A stretch of DNA of 8,830 bases from Chloroflexota bacterium (lineage in GTDB: Bacteria > Chloroflexota > Chloroflexia > Thermomicrobiales > UBA6265): positions 1-8,830 of the forward strand of contig JAFAEX010000058.1 of assembly GCA_023423795.1 (NCBI GenBank), written 5' to 3'. Both the position numbers and the translations under genes were made by a program. Below are positions 1 through 6,202 of this stretch, piece after piece; position 1 is the first letter of the stretch; each line of letters opens with the position of its first letter. The notes under the pieces are model-generated. The model searched no databases. It was given only the letters and a program-made list of their open reading frames with translations, and had not been told where the DNA came from.

Positions 1-299
1 CACGCCCGGATCGGCAGCGGAGCGCTCTTGCGCACGCCTCTCGCAGCCACCACATCCGGCCCGGCCCGAGGCGACATCGGTCGCGCGGGTCGGGGCTTCC
101 GCTCCCGCGCCGGTCCTGGCCAGGGCGGCTACTGTTTCCGGTGGACTCTGCCCCCAACCACGCACCACACCTCGGGCGCCGCCGGGCGTCGGCGCATCTC
201 CGTGCGCCCGGCGCCAATCGCGCAGAGGACCTCCTGCTGGTACCCTGCACCGCCGGATCATTCGCTCGATCCGCCACGGTTAGAGCAGGGGAGGGAACG
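1..299. other. Gene-free stretch and leader before the oxidoreductase gene
   Basis: I see no supportable gene here. Open frames cross it on both strands but resemble no family and behave like GC-rich shadows. The frame of the following oxidoreductase is open back to an ATG at 141, but the extra 53 residues are Arg/Ala-rich and lie outside the conserved fold. A stem-loop at 180-213 and a purine-rich ribosome binding site (GGGAGGGAA, about 289-297) are the only recognisable signals. No convincing -35/-10 pair was found. The first bases could be the tail of a gene that starts outside the window. Confidence 0.5.
180..213 (+). promoter_or_regulatory. Leader stem-loop upstream of the Gfo/Idh/MocA gene
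   Basis: A perfect 9-bp inverted repeat (180-188 against 205-213, core GCCGGGCG and CGCCCGGC) encloses a 16-nt loop that holds a further CGG/CCG pairing. It lies 86 nt before the GTG start. Its right arm runs into the 15-mer GCGCCAATCGCGCAG (211-225), which recurs identically behind another GC hairpin before the SnoaL-like gene. It could be a leader structure or operator; no function is shown. Confidence 0.35.
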
Positions 300-1286
300 G
301 TGGAGCGGGTTCGCTGGGGAATCCTCGGGACGGGACGCATCGCGGAGGCGTTCGCGACCGGCCTGTCGGCGCTGCCGGATGCCGACCTGGCCGCGGTCGG
401 GTCGCGCTCGGCGGCGGCCGCCGACGCCTTCGCCGGCCGCTTCGGCGCGGCCCGCCGCCACGCCAGTTACGAGGCGCTGGCGGCAGACCCGGACGTGGAC
501 ATCGTCTACGTCGCCACGCCGCACCCGCTGCACCACGCCAACACCCGGCTCTGCCTCGAAGCCGGCAAGGCCGTCATCTGCGAAAAGCCGTTCACCCTCA
601 ACGCCGGGCAGGCGCGCGACCTCGTCGCGCTGGCCCGCGAGCGGCGCGTCTTCCTGATGGAAGCGATGTGGACGCGCTACCTGCCGGCGGTCGCCCGCGC
701 CCGCGACCTGGTCGCCGAGGGCGCGATCGGCGAACCGCGGCTGCTGACGGCCGACTTCGGGTTCCGGATGGCGCCCGATCCGGCCCACCGCCTGTTCGAT
801 CCCGCGCTCGGCGGCGGCGCGCTGCTCGACATCGGCGTGTATCTCGTGTCGCTCTCCTCGATGGTCTTCGGGCCGCCGACCGAGATCCGGTCGCTCGCCC
901 AGATCGGCCCGACCGGCGTCGATCACGCGATGGCGCTGCTGCTCGGCCACGGTGAGGGCCGCTTCGCCCAACTCTCGGCCAGCATCTCGATGCCGACGCC
1001 GCAGACCGCGACGCTCGTCGGCGACGCCGGCTGGATCACGCTCCAGTCGCCGTGGTGGAAGGCGACAACGCTCACCGTCGCCCGCGAGGGGAGCGAGCCG
1101 GAGACCATCGACGCCCCGTTCCTCGGCAACGGCTACACCCACGAGGCCGCCGAGGCGATGCGCTGCCTGCGCGCGGGCGAACTCGAAAGCCCGGGGATGC
1201 CGCTGGACGAGACGATCGCGGTGATGGAGACGCTGGACCGGGTGCGGGCCGAGTGGGGCCTGCGCTACCCGTCGGAGCAGGAGTAG
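300..1286 (+). CDS. Gfo/Idh/MocA family NAD(P)-dependent oxidoreductase
   Basis: A 328-residue cytoplasmic oxidoreductase of the glucose-fructose oxidoreductase/inositol dehydrogenase/MocA family, which oxidises or reduces sugars, polyols or related alcohols with NAD(P). The N-terminal Rossmann fold shows WGILGTGRIA (residues 6-15, GxGxxA type) and VATPHPLHHA (71-80). The family EKP motif is at 95-97 (Lys96). EAMWTRYLP (121-129) and GGGALLDIGVY (171-181) resemble the dihydrodiol dehydrogenase/xylose dehydrogenase branch, in which a Tyr replaces the usual His of the C-terminal motif; here that is Tyr181. I chose the GTG at 300 because GGGAGGGAA precedes it and the protein then begins at the usual distance from the glycine motif; the ATG at 141 would add a non-conserved tail. 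It lies 9 bp before an aldo/keto reductase gene and is probably co-transcribed with it. Family certain, substrate unknown. Confidence 0.93.
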   Translation: MERVRWGILGTGRIAEAFATGLSALPDADLAAVGSRSAAAADAFAGRFGAARRHASYEALAADPDVDIVYVATPHPLHHANTRLCLEAGKAVICEKPFTLNAGQARDLVALARERRVFLMEAMWTRYLPAVARARDLVAEGAIGEPRLLTADFGFRMAPDPAHRLFDPALGGGALLDIGVYLVSLSSMVFGPPTEIRSLAQIGPTGVDHAMALLLGHGEGRFAQLSASISMPTPQTATLVGDAGWITLQSPWWKATTLTVAREGSEPETIDAPFLGNGYTHEAAEAMRCLRAGELESPGMPLDETIAVMETLDRVRAEWGLRYPSEQE

Positions 1287-1290
1287 GAGG
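1285..1290 (+). promoter_or_regulatory. Ribosome binding site of the aldo/keto reductase gene
   Basis: A perfect AGGAGG starts on the last two bases of the upstream TAG stop and ends 5 nt before the GTG at 1296. It fixes that GTG as the start and suggests translational coupling of the two reductase genes. Confidence 0.8.
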
Positions 1291-1295
1291 CCGCC

Positions 1296-2264
1296 GTGGA
1301 ATACGGGCACGTCGCCGGGATCGACACGCCGCTCTCGCGCCTCGTCCAGGGGTCGGTGATGCTCCGGCAATCCGACCTCGAACGCAGTTTCGCCCTGCTC
1401 GACGCCGTGTACGCCCAGGGCTGCCGGGCGTTCGACACCGCCCGCCACTACGGCGGCGGCACCGAGGCCGTCTTCGGCGCGTGGGTGCGCGAGCGCGGCC
1501 TGCGCGACCGGATCGTCGTCATCGGCAAGGGCGCCCACCCAACGCCGGACGAGGCGCGCCGGGTGACGCCGGAGGCCATCGCCGCCGACCTCGCCGAGTC
1601 GCTCGCGCAACTCCAGATGGACACGATCGACCTCTACCTGCTGCACCGCGACGACCCGTCCGTCCCGGTCGGGCCGATCGTCGAGGCGCTGGACGGCCAC
1701 CGGACGGCGGGAACCATCCGCGCCTACGGCGGCTCGAACTGGACGACGGCGCGCATCGCCGAGGCGAACGCCTACGCCGCCGAACACGGGTTCGCGCCGT
1801 TCGTCGCCAGCAGCCCACAGTTCAGCCTGGTCGAGCAGATCGATGAACCGTGGCCGGGCTGCGTCTCGATCTCCGGCGATTCCGGGGCGGCCGCGCGCGC
1901 CTGGTACGCCGAGCAGCAGATGCCGATCGTCGCCTGGTCGAGCCTGGCCGGCGGGTTCCTGTCCGGCGCGTTCGGCCGCGACGACGACGGCGCGCTGCCC
2001 GAGGAAGCAGCCGAGCGCGCCCGCCGCGCCTACGGCTCCGACGCCAACTACGAGCGGTTGGAGCGCGCCCGGACCCTCGCCGCCGAGCGCGGCCTCACCG
2101 TGCCGCAGGTCGCGCTCGCCTGGGCGTTCGCGCAACCCGTAAACCTGTTCGCCCTCGTCGGCTGCGAAAGCGGGGAGGAATTCGCGGCCAACGCCGCCGC
2201 CCTCGCCGTCCGCCTCACCCCCGAGGAGCGCGACTGGCTCGACCTGCGCCGGGACGACCGCTGA
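1296..2264 (+). CDS. Aldo/keto reductase
   Basis: A 322-residue aldo/keto reductase, a single TIM-barrel NAD(P)H enzyme reducing aldehydes or ketones, or oxidising sugar alcohols. The catalytic tetrad is intact: Asp47 and Tyr52 in FDTARHYGGG, Lys78 in VVIGKGAH, His117 in YLLHRDD. The GGSNWT segment (146-151) is the usual substrate/nicotinamide-side loop, and the length matches the family. VASSPQFSL followed by EPWPGCVSISG is a subfamily trait that I associate from memory with reductases found beside, or fused to, Gfo/Idh proteins; that association was not checked. The GTG start is set by the AGGAGG at 1285-1290. The gene follows the Gfo/Idh gene with a 9-bp gap, so the two enzymes probably share a pathway. 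The stop region carries a duplicated CGACCGCTGA (2255-2264 and 2269-2278), probably replication slippage. Substrate unknown. Confidence 0.93.
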   Translation: MEYGHVAGIDTPLSRLVQGSVMLRQSDLERSFALLDAVYAQGCRAFDTARHYGGGTEAVFGAWVRERGLRDRIVVIGKGAHPTPDEARRVTPEAIAADLAESLAQLQMDTIDLYLLHRDDPSVPVGPIVEALDGHRTAGTIRAYGGSNWTTARIAEANAYAAEHGFAPFVASSPQFSLVEQIDEPWPGCVSISGDSGAAARAWYAEQQMPIVAWSSLAGGFLSGAFGRDDDGALPEEAAERARRAYGSDANYERLERARTLAAERGLTVPQVALAWAFAQPVNLFALVGCESGEEFAANAAALAVRLTPEERDWLDLRRDDR

Positions 2265-2318
2265 CGGGCGACCGCTGATCCGGGCGCGGCTGTCGCCGTC
2301 GCCGGTCCCGGCGGAGAC

Positions 2319-2337
2319 GGTCGTCCGACGGACGACC
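2319..2337 (+). terminator. Stem-loop after the oxidoreductase pair, possible terminator
   Basis: A perfect 8-bp stem, GGTCGTCC against GGACGACC with a 3-nt loop GAC, lies 55 nt beyond the aldo/keto reductase stop. No T-run follows, so intrinsic termination is uncertain. Position and compactness are the reasons for the call. Confidence 0.4.
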
Positions 2338-2418
2338 CCTGCAAGCATCAATGGCGCTCCGTCTCAGGGAAACGTCGTTCGGAATGACCGTTCATCGCGT
2401 CGGTCGCGTAGGATTGCC

Positions 2419-2446
2419 CGCGCGGCCGCGACGGTGCGGCCGCGCG
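2419..2446 (+). promoter_or_regulatory. GC hairpin in the leader of the SnoaL-like gene
   Basis: A perfect 11-bp inverted repeat (2419-2429 against 2436-2446, core GCGCGGCCGC and GCGGCCGCGC) with a 6-nt loop ends 10 nt before the Shine-Dalgarno at 2457. A stem this strong so close to the ribosome site may affect initiation, or the palindrome may be an operator in the DNA. It leads directly into GCGCCAATCGCGCAG (2444-2458), the same 15-mer as at 211-225. No clear promoter hexamers were found between 2338 and 2418. Confidence 0.45.
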
Positions 2447-2469
2447 CCAATCGCGCAGGAGGTCACGCG

Positions 2470-3051
2470 ATGCATCGTGTCCGCCGAATCGCCCTTCCCG
2501 TCGCCGCCGCCATCGCAATGGGAACGGCCGTGCTGCTCCCTGCTCCGGCGTCAACGCAGGACGCCACGCCCGCCGTCTGCGCCACGACGACGCCCGAACA
2601 GAACGAAGCGATCGTGCGCCAATGGTTCGCCGCCCTCGCCTCGGGCGAAAGCGACGCGGTCGCTCCCCTGACGTCGCCGAACCTCGTGTATCACGCGCCG
2701 TCGCCGGACCTGCCGCCGATCACCGAAAGCGCGGAATCCTGGGCGGACAAGCGGCAATCCGACTACCCGGACCTGACGACGACCGTCGAGCACGTCTTCG
2801 CCACCGACGACATGGCGGCCGCCTACATTCGCTTCGCCGGCACCCATTCCGGCGACACCGAAGAAGGCCAGGGCGTGCCGGCGACCGGCCAGCCCGTGGA
2901 GTGGGTCAGCATGGTCCACTTCCGCTTCGAGTGCGGCCAAATCGCCGAGATGTGGTCGGTGGCAGACGAACTCGGCCGCCTGCAGCGGCTCGGCGTGATC
3001 ACCGCCGACGAGCTGCAAAGCGCCGCACCCGCCGGCACACCAGCGCCGTAG
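2470..3051 (+). CDS. Exported SnoaL-like (NTF2-fold, ester-cyclase-like) protein
   Basis: A 193-residue protein with a signal peptide: basic MHRVRR, a hydrophobic core at about 7-24, and a small-residue region PAPAST before QDATP at 30-34, so cleavage probably falls near residues 28-30. The rest matches the SnoaL/polyketide-cyclase-like branch of the NTF2 superfamily: helix NEAIVRQWFAALASGE (45-60), LVYHAPSP (72-79), the strand AAAYIRFAGTHSG (116-128) and FRFECGQIAEMWSVADELG (151-169), the typical closing segment. Cys37 and Cys155 are the only cysteines and could form a disulfide after export. AGGAGGT (2457-2463) with 6-nt spacing selects the ATG at 2470 over an in-frame ATG at 2434. Members of this fold can be cyclases, isomerases or plain binding proteins, so the function is open. 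It seems to be its own transcription unit and converges on the transporter operon. Confidence 0.85.
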   Translation: MHRVRRIALPVAAAIAMGTAVLLPAPASTQDATPAVCATTTPEQNEAIVRQWFAALASGESDAVAPLTSPNLVYHAPSPDLPPITESAESWADKRQSDYPDLTTTVEHVFATDDMAAAYIRFAGTHSGDTEEGQGVPATGQPVEWVSMVHFRFECGQIAEMWSVADELGRLQRLGVITADELQSAAPAGTPAP

Positions 3052-3149
3052 CGCCCCACCCGAAGCACGGCACATGCCGGGCGCCCTGGCGCGACCACGG
3101 ATACGGCCAGTCGGTCGCCCGATCCGGCGCCCACCTGCCGACGCCGCCC

Positions 3150-3238
3150 TTCGTCGTTCGCAGGGGAGGGCCCGGCGCCCCCCGCGTGATCGCCAGCCGA
3201 CGAGGGAGGGCACGGGTTCCGCCCCTACGAACGACGAA
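3150..3238. repeat. Long imperfect dyad repeat element
   Basis: TTCGTCGTTCGCAGGGG (3150-3166) is matched in inverted orientation by CCCCTACGAACGACGAA (3222-3238), 16 of 17 positions pairing. Pairing continues imperfectly inward through G-rich and C-rich tracts (AGGGGAGGGCCCG against CGGGTTCCGCCCCT). The 89-bp unit has the shape of a dispersed intergenic palindrome or small non-autonomous element, and similar GTAGGGGCGG-type palindromes are familiar to me from Chloroflexota intergenic DNA. Only one copy is in the window, so repeat status in the genome is an inference. Confidence 0.55.
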
Positions 3239-3260
3239 CGAAACCCAGCATCACAGGAAT

Positions 3261-3299
3261 CCGGGAGGTTGCCGCCGCCGGCCGCGGGCAACCTCCCGG
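3261..3299. terminator. Perfect 13-bp stem-loop, possible bidirectional terminator
   Basis: CCGGGAGGTTGCC (3261-3273) pairs perfectly with GGCAACCTCCCGG (3287-3299) around a 13-nt GC-rich loop. Being between convergent genes, it could stop transcription from either side. There is no adjacent T-run on either strand, so it may act through Rho or be another palindromic repeat. Confidence 0.45.
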
Positions 3300-3350
3300 C
3301 GCCCTCCCCCGCCACGAGCGACAGCGCCCGGCGGGGTTCCGCGACGGCCA

Positions 3351-3405
3351 CTTCTTCGGTATTTATTCGGTGTTTATTCGGTATTGATTCGGCATTTTTT
3401 CGATC
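3351..3405 (+). repeat. Left arm of AT-rich 11-bp phased array
   Basis: Five consecutive 11-bp units of the form TTTATTCGG plus two variable bases: a degenerate first unit (3351-3361), units beginning at 3362, 3373 and 3384 (TTTATTCGG, TTTATTCGG, TTGATTCGG), and a degenerate last one at 3395 (TTTTTTCGA). The four units at 3362-3405 hold 15 G/C of 44, an AT-rich island in GC-rich surroundings. The period is exact and close to one helical turn. The same array occurs inverted at 3581-3622. Confidence 0.75.
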
Positions 3406-3580
3406 GTAGCAACCCGCGTACGTACGCGCCCGTTCGACCGAAACGGACTTTATTCGCGGCCCCTCCCACCCTCCGCGCCCGGAACCCGCGCGCCGGACGC
3501 GGCCGCCCCGTCGCGCCCGCGTGGCTGGCAGGGGATCGCCGAAGAAACCCAAAATCCGCATGTCCATGCGAAAACCGCCG

Positions 3581-3622
3581 CCGAATAAACGCCGAATCAA
3601 TACCGAATAAATGCCGAATAAA
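3581..3622 (-). repeat. Right, inverted arm of AT-rich 11-bp phased array
   Basis: Four 11-bp units reading CCGAATAAA on the + strand (3581, 3603, 3614) with one CCGAATCAA (3592). As the reverse complement they align with the left arm at 3362-3403, 37 of 42 positions identical, including the single TTGATTCGG variant in the same relative place. So the whole arm was copied inverted, and the two did not arise independently. The 175-bp centre contains the palindrome CGCGTACGTACGCG (3415-3428) and the CGCATG/CATGCG dyad (3557-3570). No coding content is credible. Confidence 0.75.
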
Positions 3623-3691
3623 CCCGGCCGGCCGCGCCGTCGTCCTGTCCCGTCCACCGGCGACGGCGGCTCCGGACCGGTCGCCCGGAAT

Positions 3692-3732
3692 CCGCATCGA
3701 TTGGCCGCGTTCGCGGACGCGGGAATCGGCGG
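3692..3732 (-). terminator. Bulged stem-loop after livF, likely operon terminator
   Basis: CCGC, CGATT and CCGCGT (3692-3710) pair in order with ACGCGG, AATCG and GCGG (3717-3732) around a 6-nt loop, giving 15 pairs interrupted only by small bulges. It lies 16 bp past the livF stop on the - strand, where the transporter transcript should end. Only a short ATT follows in the sense direction, so the U-tract is poor. Confidence 0.45.
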
Positions 3733-3748
3733 GCGCACGGCCCGAGCC

Positions 3749-4474
3749 TCACCCCGCCGTGCCCAGCACCAGCGCGCCGAGCGCGTCTGCGTCGGCGATC
3801 TCGGCGCGGGGCTGCACGCGGTCGATCGCGCCGCGGTGCATCACCGCCACCCGGTCGGCGACTTCCAGCGCGAAGCCGAGGTTCTGCTCCACCAGCAGCA
3901 CCGTCACCCCGGCTTCGCGGATCGTGCCGACGACGTCGCGGACGACATCCACCAGCAGCGGGGCCAGCCCCTCCGTCGGTTCGTCCATCAGCACCACGGT
4001 CGGGTTCGTCACCAGCGCCCGGGCGATGGCCAGCATCGACTGCTCGCCGCCGGAGAGGGTGCGCGCGACCGATTTGCGCCGCTCGGCCAGCCGCGGGAAG
4101 GTCGCGAACACCCAGTCGCGGTCGAAGCGCCCGCCTTTGCGGTCGGCCGCCACCGCCAGGTGCTCGTCCACCGTCAGGCTGCGGAAGACGCGGCGGCCCT
4201 GCGGTACGAGGGCGACGCCGTGCCGTCGACGCACCGTCGCCGGCTGCCGCGCCAGTTGGACTCCCGCGACCTCGATGCTGCCGGCGGCGACCGGCACCAG
4301 CCCCATGACGGCGTTGACCAGCGTCGTCTTGCCGACCCCGTTCGGGCCGACGATGGCGGTCACCCCGCCGCGCGGCACGTCCAGCGTCGTGCCGTGGAGG
4401 ACGTGGCTGGCGCCGTAGAAGACGTCCAGCCCGGAAACGCGCAGGATGGCCGGTTCAGCGCCCAAGGTAGGCAT
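3749..4474 (-). CDS. livF: Branched-chain amino acid-type ABC transporter ATP-binding protein LivF
   Basis: A 241-residue cytoplasmic ATPase, second of the two nucleotide-binding subunits of a HAAT-family importer; it hydrolyses ATP to drive uptake with LivG and the LivHM permeases. Visible motifs: LDVFYGASHVLHG (16-28), Walker A GPNGVGKTT (43-51), VPQGRRVFRSLTVDEHL (90-106) which marks LivF rather than LivG, signature LSGGEQSMLAIARAL (140-154), Walker B VVLMDEP (160-166) with Glu165, and LLVEQN (193-198), where LivF proteins carry Gln in place of the usual switch His. The common VPEGRR reads VPQGRR here. The ATG at 4474 lies 20 nt inside the end of livG, and AAGG directly abuts it, so initiation probably depends on translational coupling. 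It is the last gene of the operon; a stem-loop follows. Transported substrate not determinable. Confidence 0.92.
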   Translation of the reverse strand: MPTLGAEPAILRVSGLDVFYGASHVLHGTTLDVPRGGVTAIVGPNGVGKTTLVNAVMGLVPVAAGSIEVAGVQLARQPATVRRRHGVALVPQGRRVFRSLTVDEHLAVAADRKGGRFDRDWVFATFPRLAERRKSVARTLSGGEQSMLAIARALVTNPTVVLMDEPTEGLAPLLVDVVRDVVGTIREAGVTVLLVEQNLGFALEVADRVAVMHRGAIDRVQPRAEIADADALGALVLGTAG

Positions 4475-5207
4475 CCTTCACGCGGGGATCTTCCCGCACC
4501 GCGCCGGTCGGCCCGTCGGCGATCAGCACGCCGTTGAGCAGCACCGAGAGCCGGTCGGTCAGCCCGAAGACGACGCCGAGGTCGTGCTCGATGAGGACGA
4601 CGGTCAGCGCCGCCGGCAACCGCTCCACCAACCCGACCAGCGCCGTCGTCTCCGCGACCGACAGGCCCGCCGTCGGCTCGTCCAGCAGCAGCAGCGAAGG
4701 CTCCAGCGCCAGCGTCACCGCGATTTCGAGTTGCCGCTGCTCGCCGTACCCCAGCGTCCGCACCATGCGGTCGGCCATCCGCGCCAACCCGAGGTCGGCC
4801 AGCAGCGCGTCGGCCCGCGCCGTCGCGGCGGCGTGATCCGGCGCCGGCGTCCACGGGTCGCCGCTCGCGCCGGAGTGGGCGAGGGCAGCCATGGCGACGT
4901 TCTCCCGCGCCGAAAGGCTGGGAAACAGCGAGGTAATCTGGAACGTGCGGGCCATGCCGCGCTTCACCCGCCGGTGGGGCGGCAACCCGGTGACGTCCGC
5001 GCCGCCGAGCATCACCCGCCCGGCGCGCGGCCGGACGAGGCCGGTCACCGCGTTGAACAGCGTCGTCTTGCCGGAGCCGTTCGGCCCGAGGATGCCGTGC
5101 CGCGCGCCCGGGGCGACGGCCAGCGTCACCCCGTCCAGCGCGGTGACGCCGCCGAACCCGACCGTCAGGTCGCGCACCTCCAGCGCCGGGGTCGTCGCCG
5201 CGCTCAT
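4455..5207 (-). CDS. livG: Branched-chain amino acid-type ABC transporter ATP-binding protein LivG
   Basis: A 250-residue ATPase subunit of the same importer. Motifs: LEVRDLTVGFGGVTALDGV (9-27) with the GG typical of LivG, Walker A GPNGSGKTT (41-49), RTFQITSLFPSLSARENV (87-104) with Q-loop Gln90, signature LGYGEQRQLEIAVTLALEP (152-170), Walker B LLLLDEPTAGLS (172-183), switch His208 in LIEHD, and a C-terminus ending DPRVKDAYLGR as LivG proteins do. The ATG at 5207 overlaps the livM stop as ATGA, so translation is coupled. The frame stays open far upstream through livM (to 6164), but that part is antisense-free shadow coding in the wrong frame. No strong Shine-Dalgarno precedes the start, only GGCGGG. 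Family assignment is secure; the substrate could be branched-chain amino acids, amides, urea or aromatics. Confidence 0.93.
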   Translation of the reverse strand: MSAATTPALEVRDLTVGFGGVTALDGVTLAVAPGARHGILGPNGSGKTTLFNAVTGLVRPRAGRVMLGGADVTGLPPHRRVKRGMARTFQITSLFPSLSARENVAMAALAHSGASGDPWTPAPDHAAATARADALLADLGLARMADRMVRTLGYGEQRQLEIAVTLALEPSLLLLDEPTAGLSVAETTALVGLVERLPAALTVVLIEHDLGVVFGLTDRLSVLLNGVLIADGPTGAVREDPRVKDAYLGR

Positions 5208-6202
5208 GGCGTGCCCGCCGTTCGGGCACGCCGCCCGGAGCGCCCGCCGGATCGGCCGCCCGGCCGCCGCCCGCGGATCAGCCCGGGCAGCGAGGCGATC
5301 CCGCCCGGCAGCAGCACGACGGAGGCGATGTAGAGCAGCCCCAGCACCATCGGCCAGCGCTGGGTCGCTCCGGCGACGTACGTTTCCAGCACGTGCAGCC
5401 CGGCCCCGGCCACGAACGGTCCCCACAGCGACCCCGCGCCGCCGACGACGACCGACAGCAGCATCTGCGCCGACAACCGCCAGTCGAGCGTGCCCGGCCC
5501 GACGAACCCGTTGAACCACGCGTTCAATGCCCCGTAGAGCGCGCCCACCCCGGCGGCGACCACGAAGGCGACGATCCGCAGCCGCCGGGTGTCGTAGCCG
5601 AGGGCGGCCATCCGCTGCTCGTTGTCGCGCACGCCGATCAGGCTGAGACCGACCGCGCTGCCGGCGAAGCGGACGACGAGGAAGGTGATGACGGCGGCGC
5701 AAGCCACGGTGAACAGGTAGAACCCGTCCGCCCCGCCGAGGTCGAGCGGCCCCAGCGCCGGGCGCGGAATGCCCGGCAGGCCGTTCTCGCCGCCGGTCGC
5801 CTCGCCGCCGCGGGTGGCGAGACCCCAGACGACCTGCCCGAAGGCGAGCGTCACCGTCAGGAAGGCGAGGCCGCGCACCCGGGTCGCCAACGGCGCGAAG
5901 AGCAGCGCCACGAGGATCGAACCGGCGATGCCGATGCCGGCGGCGATCCACGGGTTCAGGCCCCAGCGCAGCACGCCCAGCGCCAGCCCGTACCCGGCCA
6001 GCCCGAAGAACGCGCCGTGGCCGAGGGTCGCCATCCCGGCGAACCCGACCAGGATGTCCAGCCCGATCGCCACGCCACCGAAGATGACGGCCTGCGTCAG
6101 CAGCCCGGTCCAGTAGTCGCCGAACAGCAGCGGGGCCAGCGCCAGCACGGCGGCGGCCGGCCACACCAGCCAGGCCCGCCCGGTCAGCCCGCGCGCCATC
6201 AT
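5204..6202 (-). CDS. livM: Branched-chain amino acid-type ABC transporter permease LivM
   Basis: A 332-residue integral membrane permease that pairs with LivH to form the channel. It has about ten hydrophobic segments between residues 11 and 305. Family landmarks are GLDILVGFAGMATLGHGAFF (47-66), FLTVTLAFGQVVW (114-126), the cytoplasmic ATPase-contact loop IGVRDNEQRMAALGYD (189-204) and VVVGGAGSLWGPFVAGAG (251-268). The last 20 or so residues are Arg/Gly-rich (GRRPGGRSGGRSGRR), an unusually basic cytoplasmic tail of low complexity. The ATG at 6202 overlaps the livH stop (ATGA); the next codon is also ATG, so the start could be one residue later. GGAG lies 9 nt upstream. It overlaps livG by 4 nt. 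Ligand not predictable from the permease. Confidence 0.92.
   Translation of the reverse strand: MMARGLTGRAWLVWPAAAVLALAPLLFGDYWTGLLTQAVIFGGVAIGLDILVGFAGMATLGHGAFFGLAGYGLALGVLRWGLNPWIAAGIGIAGSILVALLFAPLATRVRGLAFLTVTLAFGQVVWGLATRGGEATGGENGLPGIPRPALGPLDLGGADGFYLFTVACAAVITFLVVRFAGSAVGLSLIGVRDNEQRMAALGYDTRRLRIVAFVVAAGVGALYGALNAWFNGFVGPGTLDWRLSAQMLLSVVVGGAGSLWGPFVAGAGLHVLETYVAGATQRWPMVLGLLYIASVVLLPGGIASLPGLIRGRRPGGRSGGRSGRRARTAGTP

Larger units (their letters stand above)
3052..3748. other. Convergent intergenic region without genes
   Basis: Nearly 700 bp lie between the stop of the + strand SnoaL-like gene and the stop of the - strand livF. Open frames exist on both strands, but none has a recognisable family, a plausible ribosome site or conserved-looking content. 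Instead there are four structured blocks, listed separately: a dyad repeat, a perfect stem-loop, an AT-rich array in two inverted arms, and a bulged stem-loop beside livF. A small CGGCA/TGCCG hairpin at 3068-3079 lies just after the SnoaL-like stop and could be a weak terminator. Confidence 0.7.

Noticed and set aside
141..299. N-terminal extension of the Gfo/Idh/MocA protein from the ATG at 141
   Set aside because: The extra residues are non-conserved in character, and a good Shine-Dalgarno precedes the GTG at 300, which gives the normal N-terminus.
258..2351. Long open frame of 697 codons on the - strand opposite the two reductase genes
   Set aside because: The protein is Arg/Gly/Ala/Val-rich with no recognisable fold, and it lies antisense to two well-defined enzymes; it is a GC-rich shadow frame.
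3351..3622. CRISPR array
   Set aside because: Units are 11 bp with 2-bp variable joints, far too short for repeats and spacers, and there are no cas genes.
3074..3697. Similar peptides (FIRCLFGIDSAF and FIRHLFGIDSAF) encoded on opposite strands
   Set aside because: They are translations of the two inverted 11-bp arrays. An 11-bp period shifts frame at each unit, and no start or ribosome site supports coding.
2551..4418. Long open frames on both strands across the SnoaL-like gene, the convergent gap and livF
   Set aside because: They run through palindromic repeats and antisense to real genes, with low-complexity Arg/Pro-rich translations and no ribosome site.
5208..6164. LivG frame open upstream through livM, giving a 569-residue product
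   Set aside because: The upstream part is the wrong frame of livM and Arg-rich; the ATG at 5207 with the ATGA overlap is the natural start.
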